From positions 150,755-214,754 of the forward strand of contig NZ_FQWF01000007.1 of assembly GCF_900129585.1 (NCBI RefSeq): 64,000 nt of DNA, in the 5' to 3' direction. This DNA comes from Flavobacterium micromati (GTDB taxonomy: Bacteria > Bacteroidota > Bacteroidia > Flavobacteriales > Flavobacteriaceae). Below the pieces are notes generated by a model that was not told where the DNA came from, did not search any database, and saw only the letters and a list, made by a program, of their open reading frames with translations. Made by a program: the position numbers and the translations under genes. Positions 44,483-54,433 of this stretch are shown here, piece by piece (the stretch's first letter is position 1; each line of letters begins with the position of its first letter).

Positions 44483-47101
44483 TTGAGAATCAATATAATT
44501 AAACAATTCTTCTTACTTTTATTTTTAGTATTTGTTGCAGCATGCTCTACTAAAAAGAATACTTTTTTGTCCAGAAATTCACATGCCTTAAGCACTAAGT
44601 ACAATATTTTGTACAATGGTGGAGTGGGCTTTGACAAAGGCGTTCAAACTATTAAATCCAATAATGATGATGATTTTTGGCAGTTGTTACCGCCAGAAAA
44701 AATGCAGTTAAAAGAAGAAATTCTTTCTAGTTCTAAACCCAGTAACGCTGATTTTGAATTGGCTGAAACCAAAGCCACAAAAGCAATTCAGAAACATTCA
44801 ATGAACATTGGCGGAAGAGAAAGAAACAGCCAAATTGATGAAGCATACCTAATGCTCGGAAAGGCGCGCTATTTTGATCAGCGATTTGTGCCAGCACTTG
44901 ATGCTTTTAACTACATTTTATACAAATATCCTAATAGCAGCAGAATTTACGAAGCTAAAATTTGGCGCGAAAAAACCAATATGCGTCTGGGAAACGATGC
45001 TTTAGTTATTAAAAACATCAGCAAATTACTAGAAGATCACAAAGTAAAAAAACAAGTTTTTGCTGATGCAAACGCGCTTTTAACAGCTTCATTTTTAAAC
45101 ATAGAAGAAAAAGATAGCGCTGTTGCTAAAATAAAACTAGCGATAGAATTTACTAAATTGAATCAGGACAGGGCACGTTACCGCTTTATTCTAGGACAAT
45201 TGTATCAACAATTAGGTTACAAGGACAGTGCAATTGCTTCCTATCAATCTGTGATAGAAATGAAAAGAAAAGCGGAGCGAAAATTTGTTATCCAAGCGCA
45301 CGCTAAAAAAGCAGAACTATTTGATTTTGCAAATGGCGATTTTGTTTTATTTGAAGAAACCTTTGATAAATTAGTTAAGGACAGAGAAAATCGTCCCTAT
45401 AAAGATTTGATTTTTTATAATTATGGTATGTATCATGACAAGAAAAACAATCAAAAGCAGGCTCGGGAATTTTACAGTGCATCGTTAAAGGCAAATTCTA
45501 AAGATCCTTATTTAATAGCTTCTAATTATAGAAACTTGGGAAACATGTATTTTAGAGAAGCAAATTATCCCATTGCTGCAAAGTATTATGATAGTACTTT
45601 AGTAAAACTGAATATTAAATCAAGAGAATTTCTTAAAATCCAAAAAATAAGAAAGAACCTAGACGAGGTCATTCTGTACGAAGCGGTAGCAGAAAGAAAT
45701 GACAGTATTCTCACCGTGGTGGCTCTAAATCCAAGCGATAGGATCTCCTATTTTGAAAACTACATCGACAAATTAAAAAAGGAAGACGAAACCAAGCGAC
45801 TCCTTGAAGAAAAAAATGCTGAGAAACAAGCAAATATAGATCGCAATAATGCCGCTTCAACTATTGATCCTATTACAAATGCTGCCACAAATCCGCCTCA
45901 AGGCGTAGCTATGGGTCCGCCAGCGATTCCGGGAACTCCCTCAATTGCTGGAAATAGTACTTTTTACTTTTATAATCCCACAACCATTGCTTTTGGAAAA
46001 TTAGAATTTAAAAAAATATGGGGAAATAGAGCTGCAATCGGCAATTGGAGAATGTCAACAACTGCTACAACTAATACCGTCAACGATACTTTGAGTGCCA
46101 GTAATGAAGCTATCGATAAAATAGAGGAAAAAGATATTGTAGTTGAAAAATATACCACTGAGTTTTATTTAACACAACTTCCAGTAGAAAAAGTGATATT
46201 GGATAGCATAAACAAAGAACGAAATTTTGCTAATTATCAACTTGGAATCATTTACAAAGAGAAATTCAAAGAAAATCTTTTGGCTGTAGCCAAATTGGAG
46301 AAGCTTTTAAGTAGTAACCCAGAAGAAAAACTTGTTCTTCCTGCTATGTACAATTTGTATAAATTATATCAAATTACTGATGTAATCAAAGCAACTACAA
46401 TGAAAAATAGTATAATTGCTCAATATCCAGATTCGCGTTATGCACAAATTTTAAACAATGCAAATCCTAACGCCGACTCGTTAATAGATTCACCCGAAGG
46501 CACGTACACAAAGTGGTACAGATTATATGAGCAGGAGCAATACGCTGTAGTTCTTGCAGCTATGGATCAATTGATTTTACAATTCTCAGGTGAGGAAATT
46601 ATATCTAAATTAGAATTGCTTAAAGCAAATGCTATTGGCAAGTTAAAAGGAGTTACGGCTTATAAAGATGCACTGCAAGATGTAGCAGATAATTATCCAA
46701 ATACAGATGAAGGTAAAAACGCGCAATTGATAATTAGCGACCAGATTCCGTATTTAGAGAAAATGGAGTTTGTAGATAAACCATCTAATAATTGGAAGAT
46801 CTTATACAGAGTGGGTTTGCGCGATGACCAAGCTACAAAAGATCTACAAGAGAAAATTAAAAGTTTTATCGATAACGGAGATTTAAAAAATATTTATTTT
46901 TCGTTTGATGGTTATACTGCTACCGAACAATTTATTACTATTCATGGAATAAATTCAAAACTGTACGCTGATGATATTGCATTTGTTTTGGCAGATAAAA
47001 TTAAATATAAAATTACTAACACCCCAATTGTAGTTTCAGCAGAAAATTATAAAGTGATTCAAATCAAAAAAAATCTTGAAACCTACCTAACAATAAAATA
47101 A
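44483..47101 (+). CDS. sprE: Type IX secretion/gliding TPR lipoprotein SprE (PorW)
   Basis: An 872-residue lipoprotein: signal peptide with lipobox VAAC (Cys21), the SprE/PorW-like start TFLSRNSHALSTKYNILYNG, then many tetratricopeptide repeats (about 90-450 and 590-760), a low-complexity Pro/Ala/Asn linker near 450-500 and a C-terminal domain. SprE/PorW is needed for type IX protein secretion and gliding in this phylum. No ATG exists early enough to keep the signal peptide, so translation must start at TTG 44483. It is 2 bp ahead of the bactofilin gene, so the two are probably co-transcribed with atp genes behind. Confidence 0.9.
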   Translation: MRINIIKQFFLLLFLVFVAACSTKKNTFLSRNSHALSTKYNILYNGGVGFDKGVQTIKSNNDDDFWQLLPPEKMQLKEEILSSSKPSNADFELAETKATKAIQKHSMNIGGRERNSQIDEAYLMLGKARYFDQRFVPALDAFNYILYKYPNSSRIYEAKIWREKTNMRLGNDALVIKNISKLLEDHKVKKQVFADANALLTASFLNIEEKDSAVAKIKLAIEFTKLNQDRARYRFILGQLYQQLGYKDSAIASYQSVIEMKRKAERKFVIQAHAKKAELFDFANGDFVLFEETFDKLVKDRENRPYKDLIFYNYGMYHDKKNNQKQAREFYSASLKANSKDPYLIASNYRNLGNMYFREANYPIAAKYYDSTLVKLNIKSREFLKIQKIRKNLDEVILYEAVAERNDSILTVVALNPSDRISYFENYIDKLKKEDETKRLLEEKNAEKQANIDRNNAASTIDPITNAATNPPQGVAMGPPAIPGTPSIAGNSTFYFYNPTTIAFGKLEFKKIWGNRAAIGNWRMSTTATTNTVNDTLSASNEAIDKIEEKDIVVEKYTTEFYLTQLPVEKVILDSINKERNFANYQLGIIYKEKFKENLLAVAKLEKLLSSNPEEKLVLPAMYNLYKLYQITDVIKATTMKNSIIAQYPDSRYAQILNNANPNADSLIDSPEGTYTKWYRLYEQEQYAVVLAAMDQLILQFSGEEIISKLELLKANAIGKLKGVTAYKDALQDVADNYPNTDEGKNAQLIISDQIPYLEKMEFVDKPSNNWKILYRVGLRDDQATKDLQEKIKSFIDNGDLKNIYFSFDGYTATEQFITIHGINSKLYADDIAFVLADKIKYKITNTPIVVSAENYKVIQIKKNLETYLTIK

Positions 47102-47103
47102 AT

Positions 47104-47496
47104 ATGTTTGACAAAAAAAAGAAACCGTATACAGATCTATTGGGGAAAACCAATCGAATTGTAGAAGGAACAATAATAAAAGGTGATATTATTTCAAAAG
47201 CTGATTTTAGGCTTGACGGAGAATTAATTGGCAATTTTGAAACGAGTGGTAAACTTGTTATCGGGCCAGCGGGAAGTGTAACCGGAGACATAATTTGTAA
47301 TAATGTGGATATCGAAGGAAAGTTCAGCGGGATTATTCAAGTCACAGAACTACTTAATGTGAAAGCAACTGCTGTTATAAAAGGCGAAGTTAAAGTAGGT
47401 AAATTATCAGTAGAGCCGGGCGCTGATTTTAGTGCAACCTGCGTTATGAATTCTACCATGAAACAAACAGCAGCAGTTGATGAGCAAAAACAATAA
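47104..47496 (+). CDS. Bactofilin-type cytoskeletal protein
   Basis: A 130-residue bactofilin: a short N-terminal tail, then the beta-helix domain with repeated turns (IVEGTIIKGDIISKADFRLDG, GKLVIGPAGSVTGDI, VIKGEVKVGKLSVEPGADF). Bactofilins polymerise into membrane-associated filaments. It lies between sprE and atpZ, and its last 17 bp overlap atpZ. Confidence 0.92.
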   Translation: MFDKKKKPYTDLLGKTNRIVEGTIIKGDIISKADFRLDGELIGNFETSGKLVIGPAGSVTGDIICNNVDIEGKFSGIIQVTELLNVKATAVIKGEVKVGKLSVEPGADFSATCVMNSTMKQTAAVDEQKQ

Positions 47497-47704
47497 TTTA
47501 AAGCAAACTAATAAATGGTTAGTGATGATGAATATTCCTTTTCAAATGGGAATCATTATTTTTTGCTTTACTTACTTGGGAATTTGGTTAGACGAAAAAT
47601 ACACCAGTTCCTCAATTTTCACCATTATTCTATCACTTTTTGCAGTTTTTATAGCATTGTATAATGTTATTAGGCAAGTCAAAAACTTAAATAAAGACGA
47701 TTAA
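47480..47704 (+). CDS. AtpZ/AtpI family protein
   Basis: A 74-residue protein with two membrane helices (FQMGIIIFCFTYLGIWLDEK and SIFTIILSLFAVFIALYNV), the AtpZ pattern. It sits upstream of F1Fo genes in many bacteria and may assist assembly or ion transport. ATG 47480 overlaps the bactofilin 3' end by 17 bp. Its stop shares one base with the next start (TAATG). Confidence 0.85.
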   Translation: MSKNNNLKQTNKWLVMMNIPFQMGIIIFCFTYLGIWLDEKYTSSSIFTIILSLFAVFIALYNVIRQVKNLNKDD

Positions 47705-48087
47705 TGCAGCAGTTTTATAGGTTTTTAATAATTATTTTTCCGATTTCTATTATATTATTTTTCGTACAATATTTTAGTATTGATATATTTTTTGAAAATA
47801 CTTTTTTCTTTTATTCTACTTGGAGTATTTACATTTTTCATCTTATTTTGACTTTAATAAGTTATGGTTTTCTGCTTTTTGTGAACAAAACGTTTGCTGA
47901 TAAAACAGGATTTGCCTTCATGGGATTTAGTCTTATAAAAATGCTGGCGGCAATTGTTTTTTTGATTCCGTTGTTGCAGTCGGATGTGGTGAGTAAAATC
48001 CCCGATGTAAGCGCATTTTTTATTCCGTATTTTCTATTTTTATTTACAGAGACATTTTTCGCTGTTAAATTGTTGAATAAACAATAG
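47704..48087 (+). CDS. Membrane protein, probably DUF6168 (AtpI position)
   Basis: A 127-residue protein with four membrane helices. It occupies the place of the AtpI/subunit-I gene before atpB and overlaps atpZ by one base. I recall the Bacteroidota family DUF6168 for this position. It likely helps c-ring assembly, by analogy only. Confidence 0.72.
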   Translation: MQQFYRFLIIIFPISIILFFVQYFSIDIFFENTFFFYSTWSIYIFHLILTLISYGFLLFVNKTFADKTGFAFMGFSLIKMLAAIVFLIPLLQSDVVSKIPDVSAFFIPYFLFLFTETFFAVKLLNKQ

Positions 48088-48172
48088 ATGAGAACACAGT
48101 TAGATTCCGTTTTTTATTAGAATTTAACGACTAAAAACAAAATGATAAATTTTCAGTTATGAATAATTTATG

Positions 48173-48180
48173 TACCTTTG
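48173..48180 (+). promoter_or_regulatory. -7 promoter box of the atp operon
   Basis: TACCTTTG, 42 bp before the atpB ATG; it allows atpB-G transcription independent of sprE. Confidence 0.65.
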
Positions 48181-48221
48181 CAAAAAATTTTAAAACGTAG
48201 AATTAGACACACAATTTAAGA

Positions 48222-49364
48222 ATGGTATTTTCAAATAAACTTGTTCAGTTCATATTAGTTGCCGTAATAGCCAGTATTCCTTATTTTGCAGCTGCAAATC
48301 CTGAAGCTGATAATGTTCCTGTTGCTAATGAAGCGGTTACAGATCACAAAGCAGGAGCACCTCATGAGAAAGAAGCATTCAATGCTACTAAATTGATTAA
48401 TGATCACATTGGAGATTCGCATGAATTTCACATTGCCGATTGGAATGACCATCCCATTACTTTCTATCTTCCTGTAATTTTATGGACAAACAATGGTTTG
48501 GAAGTTTTCTCTTCTGAAAAATTTCATCATGATAACAAAGCCGAACATTTTGTGGATCAAAATGGTCAAAAGTTAGTTCGCTACAATGAAATTATTTTTT
48601 ACGCAGATAAATTTGAAGCTTTAACACAGGATCAAAAAGATCTTGGCGCATTTGAATTTGATGCAAGACCATTAAACTTCTCGATAACAAAGAATGTGTT
48701 TTCCATGTTTATTTCGGCTATCGTAATGTTCTTATTATTTTTAGTAGTAGCAAGATCATACAAGAAAAATCAATTAGCGCCAAAAGGTATCGCTGGTTTT
48801 CTCGAGCCATTAGTAACATTTGTTAGAGATGATATTGCGAGACCAAACATTGGAGAAAAAAAATACGCACAATACATGCCGTATCTTTTAACTATCTTTT
48901 TCTTTATCTGGATTAACAACTTGATTGGTTTAATTCCGTTTTTTCCTTTCAGTTCAAACTTGACTGGAAATATTTACTTTACTTTTGTTTTGGCTTTTAT
49001 TACATTTATTGTTACGACTTTAAGCGGTAACAAAGAATATTGGGGACATATTTTCAACACACCTGGAGTACCGGTTTGGTTAGCGCCTATTATGATTCCT
49101 GTGGAAATTATTGGTATGTTGACAAAACCTTTCGCATTGATGATTCGTTTGTTTGCTAACATTACAGCAGGTCACATCATCATATTGAGTTTAATTTCAT
49201 TGATTTTTATATTTGAAAGTGTAGCGGTTTCTCCTATATCTGGAGCTTTCGTAGTTTTCATGACCGTATTAGAAATGTTAGTTGCTGCATTGCAAGCGTA
49301 TATTTTTACGTTGTTATCAGCATTATTTATTGGTCAAGCAGTAGCAGAGCATGATCATCATTAA
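48222..49364 (+). CDS. atpB: F0 ATP synthase subunit a
   Basis: A 380-residue subunit a, forming the proton half-channels of F0. The last 240 residues match the family, with the essential arginine at about residue 309 in MIRLFANITAGHIIILSLI and the C-terminal ALQAYIFTLLSALFIGQA. The first 155 residues are extra: a signal peptide (IPYFAAANPEA) followed by a His/Glu-rich extracytoplasmic domain, which is usual in Bacteroidota but absent in E. coli (271 residues). Confidence 0.95.
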   Translation: MVFSNKLVQFILVAVIASIPYFAAANPEADNVPVANEAVTDHKAGAPHEKEAFNATKLINDHIGDSHEFHIADWNDHPITFYLPVILWTNNGLEVFSSEKFHHDNKAEHFVDQNGQKLVRYNEIIFYADKFEALTQDQKDLGAFEFDARPLNFSITKNVFSMFISAIVMFLLFLVVARSYKKNQLAPKGIAGFLEPLVTFVRDDIARPNIGEKKYAQYMPYLLTIFFFIWINNLIGLIPFFPFSSNLTGNIYFTFVLAFITFIVTTLSGNKEYWGHIFNTPGVPVWLAPIMIPVEIIGMLTKPFALMIRLFANITAGHIIILSLISLIFIFESVAVSPISGAFVVFMTVLEMLVAALQAYIFTLLSALFIGQAVAEHDHH

Positions 49365-49386
49365 TTTGAGTTTTATTAATTATTAA

Positions 49387-49605
<219 letters not shown>

Positions 49606-49687
49606 TTACAAATTAAAATTTCCTGTAGCGGTTGGCTGCAGGAAGTTTTTATTTATAAAATAAAAAAAATATTTTAAATATACCTAT

Positions 49688-50179
49688 ATGAATCTTACAG
49701 CACCGGAGAGTTTAATTTTTTGGACAACGATCATTTTCTTTGTTTTCTTTCTTCTTTTAAGAAAATTTGCTTGGAAACCAATTTTGGGAGCCGTAAAAGG
49801 TCGCGAAGAATCGATTAATAATGCTTTGGCATCAGCCGAATCAGCGCGAAGAGAAATGCAGAATTTAACTGCTGATAACGAGCGTATTTTACAAGAAGCG
49901 AGATTAGAGCGTGACAACATGCTAAAAGAAGCGCGTGAAATGAAAGACAAGATGGTTGCTGATTCTAAAAAAGAAGCGCAAATTCAAGGCGAAAGAATGA
50001 TTGCGCAAGCAAAAATTGCAATTGAGGCTGAGAAAAATGCAGCAATGGCTGAATTGAAATCGCAAGTTTCAACTTTGTCATTGAGTATCGCAGAAAAATT
50101 ATTGAAAGACCAATTATCTAATAATGAAGCTCAAACAAAATTGATTGAGAATATGTTAGGTGACGTAAAATTAAACTAG
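49688..50179 (+). CDS. atpF: F0 ATP synthase subunit b
   Basis: A 163-residue stator subunit. It has a membrane helix (LIFWTTIIFFVFFLLLRKFAW) followed by a long charged helix (ILQEARLERDNMLKEAREM) that dimerises and reaches F1. There is an 80-bp AT-rich gap after atpE and only 4 bp to atpH. Confidence 0.95.
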   Translation: MNLTAPESLIFWTTIIFFVFFLLLRKFAWKPILGAVKGREESINNALASAESARREMQNLTADNERILQEARLERDNMLKEAREMKDKMVADSKKEAQIQGERMIAQAKIAIEAEKNAAMAELKSQVSTLSLSIAEKLLKDQLSNNEAQTKLIENMLGDVKLN

Positions 50180-50183
50180 AATT

Positions 50184-50717
50184 ATGTCAGGAACTAGAGC
50201 AACAATTCGGTATGCAAAAGCATTTTTAGATTTAGCTATTTCTGCGGGAAATGAGCCAGAAGTCTATAAAGATATGGCTTTGATATCGTCAACAATAAAC
50301 AGTAATGAGGAATTGAGTAGTTTTATTCAAAATCCAACAATTTCTGTTAGTTTGAAACAAAGTGCCTTGACAGAAGTTTTTGCAAGTGCAACAGGATTGA
50401 CTAAAAGTCTCTTCCGTTTGTTATTTGAAAACAAGAGATTTGAAATTCTAGCAGATATTGTATCACAATACGTTCTTATGTCAGATGAAAATAATGGTTT
50501 TCAAGTTGTGACAGTAACTACAGCAATTGCTATGGACGCTGTACTTGAAGCTAAAGTTTCTGATAAAATAAAAGAATTTTCAGATAAGAAAATCACAATA
50601 GTAAATACAATAGATCCAGCTATTATAGGAGGATTTATTTTAAGAATAGGCGACAAAGAGTATAATGCTTCAGTTGCTAATAGATTACAAGTATTAAAAA
50701 GAGAGTTAAGTAACTAG
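50184..50717 (+). CDS. atpH: F1 ATP synthase subunit delta
   Basis: A 177-residue stator protein joining b to the top of F1. It opens RATIRYAKAFLDLA and ends IGGFILRIGDKEYNASVANRL with the family pattern. The length is normal. Confidence 0.94.
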   Translation: MSGTRATIRYAKAFLDLAISAGNEPEVYKDMALISSTINSNEELSSFIQNPTISVSLKQSALTEVFASATGLTKSLFRLLFENKRFEILADIVSQYVLMSDENNGFQVVTVTTAIAMDAVLEAKVSDKIKEFSDKKITIVNTIDPAIIGGFILRIGDKEYNASVANRLQVLKRELSN

Positions 50718-50755
50718 TTATATTGCACGTTAAAGTGTCTAATTTATAAATTAAG

Positions 50756-52333
50756 ATGGCGGAAATTAAACCTGCTGAAATATCAGCAATATTAAGAAAG
50801 CAAGTAGAAGGTTTTGAATCTGGCGCAACGCTAGAGGAAGTAGGAACGGTACTTCAAGTTGGAGATGGTATTGCTCGTGTTTACGGGCTTTCAAATGTTC
50901 AATACGGTGAGTTAGTAGAATTTGACAATGGTCTTGAGGCAATTGTTTTGAATCTTGAAGAAGACAATGTTGGTGTGGTACTTTTAGGACCATCTACAGG
51001 AATCAAAGAAGGTTCAACTGCTAAAAGAACACAACGTATTGCTTCTCTTAAAGTAGGAGAGCAAATGGTAGGTCGTGTAGTAAACACACTTGGTTTTCCA
51101 ATTGATGGAAAAGGACCGATAGGTGGAGACTTGTACGAAATGCCATTAGAAAGAAAAGCTCCAGGAGTTATCTTCCGTCAGCCAGTAACCGAGCCTTTAC
51201 AAACAGGTATCAAAGCAGTAGATGCTATGATTCCAGTAGGAAGAGGACAGCGTGAGCTAGTTATTGGTGACCGTCAAACAGGTAAATCAACTGTTTGTAT
51301 TGACACTATCTTAAATCAAAAAGAATTTTACGATGCTGGTAAACCAGTATTTTGTATCTATGTTGCCATTGGACAAAAAGCGTCAACGGTAGCAGGAATT
51401 GCAAAAATGTTAGAAGAAAAAGGAGCAATGGCATACACCATTATTGTTGCTGCTAATGCTTCTGATCCTGCTCCTATGCAAGTTTACGCTCCTTTTGCAG
51501 GTGCTGCAATTGGAGAATATTTTAGAGATTCAGGTCGTCCAGCTTTAATTGTTTATGACGATTTATCTAAACAAGCTGTTGCTTACCGCGAGGTATCTCT
51601 TTTATTGAGAAGACCACCGGGACGTGAAGCATATCCTGGAGACGTTTTTTACTTACACAGTCGTTTATTAGAGCGTGCTTGTAAAGTAATTGCTGATGAT
51701 GGAATTGCTAGAAACATGAATGATTTACCAGATTCATTGAAATCGATTGTAAAAGGTGGTGGTTCACTAACGGCTTTGCCAATTATTGAAACTCAGGCTG
51801 GTGACGTATCTGCTTATATCCCAACAAATGTAATTTCGATTACTGATGGTCAAATTTTCCTTGATGGAGATTTGTTTAACTCAGGAGTTCGTCCAGCGAT
51901 TAACGTAGGTATTTCGGTATCTCGTGTAGGTGGAAATGCACAAATTAAATCAATGAAAAAAGTAGCAGGAACATTGAAACTAGATCAAGCACAATTCCGT
52001 GAATTGGAAGCGTTTGCTAAGTTTGGTTCTGATCTTGATGCGGTTACATTGAACGTAATTGAAAAAGGAAAAAGAAACGTTGAAATCTTGAAACAAGGTT
52101 TGAACGATCCATATACTGTTGAAGACCAAGTTGCAATTATCTATGCAGGTTCAAAAAACTTATTGAGAAATGTTCCTGTGAAGAAGGTAAGAGAATTCGA
52201 GAAGGACTTCTTAGAATACTTGAACAACAAACATAGAGACACTCTTGATGCTTTGAAAGCAGGAAAATTATCAGACGAAATCACAGATGTAATCGAATCT
52301 GTAGCAAAAGAATTATCAGCAAAATATAACTAA
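50756..52333 (+). CDS. atpA: F1 ATP synthase subunit alpha
   Basis: A 525-residue non-catalytic nucleotide-binding subunit. Walker A GDRQTGKS is at 171-178, the alpha signature [13 protein letters not shown] is in place, and the arginine finger lies in SVSRVG. Followed by an unusual 121-bp GC-rich spacer before atpG. Confidence 0.97.
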   Translation: MAEIKPAEISAILRKQVEGFESGATLEEVGTVLQVGDGIARVYGLSNVQYGELVEFDNGLEAIVLNLEEDNVGVVLLGPSTGIKEGSTAKRTQRIASLKVGEQMVGRVVNTLGFPIDGKGPIGGDLYEMPLERKAPGVIFRQPVTEPLQTGIKAVDAMIPVGRGQRELVIGDRQTGKSTVCIDTILNQKEFYDAGKPVFCIYVAIGQKASTVAGIAKMLEEKGAMAYTIIVAANASDPAPMQVYAPFAGAAIGEYFRDSGRPALIVYDDLSKQAVAYREVSLLLRRPPGREAYPGDVFYLHSRLLERACKVIADDGIARNMNDLPDSLKSIVKGGGSLTALPIIETQAGDVSAYIPTNVISITDGQIFLDGDLFNSGVRPAINVGISVSRVGGNAQIKSMKKVAGTLKLDQAQFRELEAFAKFGSDLDAVTLNVIEKGKRNVEILKQGLNDPYTVEDQVAIIYAGSKNLLRNVPVKKVREFEKDFLEYLNNKHRDTLDALKAGKLSDEITDVIESVAKELSAKYN

Positions 52334-52454
52334 TCCGCACCAAGCCTCTCGCCTTGGCGAGGAGGAGTTAGGAAAGGTGAACATAATATTAATATAAGAC
52401 AGATACCCTCGTTTGGTCTCCCTCCCCTTTGGGGAGGGTTGGGGAGGGGAAAAG
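52334..52454 (+). repeat. GC-rich hairpin and G-quadruplex-like repeat between atpA and atpG
   Basis: Two GC-rich palindromes interrupt the operon: CCTCTCGCC / GGCGAGGAGG (about 52345-52366) and CCCTCCCC-TTT-GGGGAGGG (52420-52438). The second continues into GGGGAGGGTTGGGGAGGGG (52431-52449), four G-tracts with 1-2 base loops, ending 5 bases before the atpG ATG. I recall such CCCTCCCC...GGGGAGGG sequences as dispersed intergenic repeats in this genus. Confidence 0.8.
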
Positions 52455-53315
52455 ATGGCAAATTTAAAGGAAATCCGTAATAGAATTACTTCCGTTTCAT
52501 CTACGATGCAAATTACATCGGCAATGAAAATGGTCTCTGCAGCAAAGCTAAAAAAAGCACAAGATGCAATTACAGCAATGCGCCCTTATGCCGAAAAATT
52601 GACGGAGTTGTTACAAAATCTTTCTGGTACGCTGGAAGGTGATGCTGGTAGTGAATATACAGTGCAACGCGAAATCAAAAAAGTACTGCTTGTTGTAGTG
52701 ACTTCTAACAGAGGTTTAGCTGGTGCGTTTAACACAAATGCTATCAAGGAAGCTAAAAGTCGTGCGGTATATTACGCTGGTAAACAAGTTGATATTTTTG
52801 CTATTGGTAAAAAAGGAAATGATGTTTTAAGTAAAACTCTTGATGTTGTTGCGAACCAAAGTTCTGTTTTTGATGAATTGACTTTTGATAATGTAGCAAA
52901 AATTGCTGATGAATTAACTCAGAAATTTGTTTCAGGTGAGTATGACAAAATTGAGTTGATTTACAACCAATTTAAAAATGCAGCGACACAAATCGTTCAA
53001 ACAGAACAGTTTTTGCCGCTTGCTCCAATAAAATCAGATGTTGCAGTTGCAGCGGGTGATTATATTTTCGAGCCTTCAAAAGAAGAAATTGTTTTGACTT
53101 TGATTCCAAAATCATTGAAAACACAATTGTATAAAGGAATTCGTGATTCATTTGCTTCAGAACACGGCGCGCGTATGACTGCTATGCACAAAGCAACGGA
53201 TAATGCAACTGAATTGAGAAATCAATTGAAATTGACTTACAATAAAGCTCGTCAAGCTGCTATTACCAATGAAATCTTAGAGATTGTTGGTGGAGCGGAA
53301 GCGTTGAAAGGATAG
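52455..53315 (+). CDS. atpG: F1 ATP synthase subunit gamma
   Basis: A 286-residue rotor shaft subunit. N-terminal KEIRNRITSVSSTMQITSAMKMVSAAKL and C-terminal GARMTAMHKATDNATELRNQLKLTYNKARQAAITNEI helices match the family. ATG 52455 is the conserved start; the longer frame from 52413 would translate the GC-rich repeat. This is the last atp gene here: beta (atpD) and epsilon (atpC) are missing and expected elsewhere, as usual in Bacteroidota. Confidence 0.96.
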   Translation: MANLKEIRNRITSVSSTMQITSAMKMVSAAKLKKAQDAITAMRPYAEKLTELLQNLSGTLEGDAGSEYTVQREIKKVLLVVVTSNRGLAGAFNTNAIKEAKSRAVYYAGKQVDIFAIGKKGNDVLSKTLDVVANQSSVFDELTFDNVAKIADELTQKFVSGEYDKIELIYNQFKNAATQIVQTEQFLPLAPIKSDVAVAAGDYIFEPSKEEIVLTLIPKSLKTQLYKGIRDSFASEHGARMTAMHKATDNATELRNQLKLTYNKARQAAITNEILEIVGGAEALKG

Positions 53316-53353
53316 ATTTCCCTAGCCCCGCCGCGGCGGGAGAAGTAAAAAAT

Positions 53354-53379
53354 AAAGCCAGCAATTTGTTGGCTTTTTT
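53354..53379 (+). terminator. Terminator of the atp operon
   Basis: AAAGCCA / TGGCTTT hairpin followed by TTTT, 38 bp after atpG and just past a second GC-rich palindrome (CCCGCCGCGGCGGG, about 53327-53340). Confidence 0.8.
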
Positions 53380-53423
53380 ATTTAAATATTGTAATCTTTT
53401 TTCAATTGTATCTTGTTATTCTT

Positions 53424-53431
53424 TAAATTTG
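53424..53431 (+). promoter_or_regulatory. -7 promoter box of the Uma2 gene
   Basis: TAAATTTG, 19 bp before the ATG at 53451. Confidence 0.55.
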
Positions 53432-53450
53432 CTTTATAAAATTTAAAAAC

Positions 53451-54038
53451 ATGGCAATTATTACAAATTTTTCGGATTTAGATTTGACTAAGCAATATTC
53501 GTATTCTGATTATTTGCTTTGGCAATTTCAGGAACGTGTAGAATTAATTAAGGGATTTATTCGTAAAATGAGTCCAGCACCAAGTATGGTGCATCAAACT
53601 ATTGTAAATAACCTTACTGGAATATTCTATATTCACTTTAAAAATAAATCCTGTAGAGTTTTCCAAGCTCCTTTTGATGTTCGTTTAGCTATTCCATCAA
53701 CCAAAAAAGACTCCACTGTGGTTCAGCCTGATTTGTGCATTATTTGTGATGAAAGCAAACTAGATGCACGAGGATGCAATGGATCTCCAGATTTGATGAT
53801 TGAGATTATATCGACTAATAATAGCAAACACGATGTGCACACTAAGTTTAATTTATATCAAGAAGCGGGCGTGAAAGAATACTGGATAATTGAACCTAAT
53901 GATAAATTAATTCTAGTTTACACCTTAGTGAACGAAGTATTTATTGGTTTAAAACCACAAGTAGAAGGCGAAAAAATTACAAGCCCACTGTTTCCTGAAT
54001 TGGATATTGCTGTAGAAGATATTTTCTTTAAAGTATAA
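53451..54038 (+). CDS. Uma2 family (DUF820) putative endonuclease
   Basis: A 195-residue restriction-endonuclease-fold protein. Motifs in order are YELIKG-like VELIKGFIRKMSPAPS, the catalytic VQPDLCIICD, GSPDLMIEIIS and the late YQEAGVKEYWIIEP. Uma2 proteins are abundant in cyanobacteria and some Bacteroidota, often of unknown role. A lone gene between the atp operon and the GHL10-like gene. Confidence 0.88.
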   Translation: MAIITNFSDLDLTKQYSYSDYLLWQFQERVELIKGFIRKMSPAPSMVHQTIVNNLTGIFYIHFKNKSCRVFQAPFDVRLAIPSTKKDSTVVQPDLCIICDESKLDARGCNGSPDLMIEIISTNNSKHDVHTKFNLYQEAGVKEYWIIEPNDKLILVYTLVNEVFIGLKPQVEGEKITSPLFPELDIAVEDIFFKV

Positions 54039-54433
54039 ATGTCAATAGTTCTAAAGTTCTTTCGTAAAATAGTTCTTTCAAAATCACTGACAATTATTTT
54101 TTGTTAGTAATTCATTTTTCTTTCTGTACAGTCCTATCAATAAATTTATACCATTCAGATCTATTAGAATCAAACTTGCGATTCAAAGTATCATGTTAAT
54201 CAATGAATTGATTAAATTTATTAAAAGTAAACATATCAAATAAGGTGATAATGTTTCAAACTTATCGAGATCGTGAAAACAAATTTAGTTTACAAATATT
54301 GCGTTATTTTGCATCATCATTTATTTTTAGTAATTAAAATGCAAAATAAAATATTCTATCATCAATCTTTTCTATATTTATCGAAATATTTAGGTTGTAA
54401 TGTGTTGATCGACATCCAAATAAAGCTACGATT
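54039..54433. other. Intergenic, 395 bp
   Basis: AT-rich; I see no ORF, hairpin or repeat of note. It should hold the promoter of the following secreted hydrolase. Confidence 0.6.

Noticed and set aside
50766..50993. Minus-strand ORFs inside atpA
   Set aside because: Shadow frames opposite a highly conserved gene.
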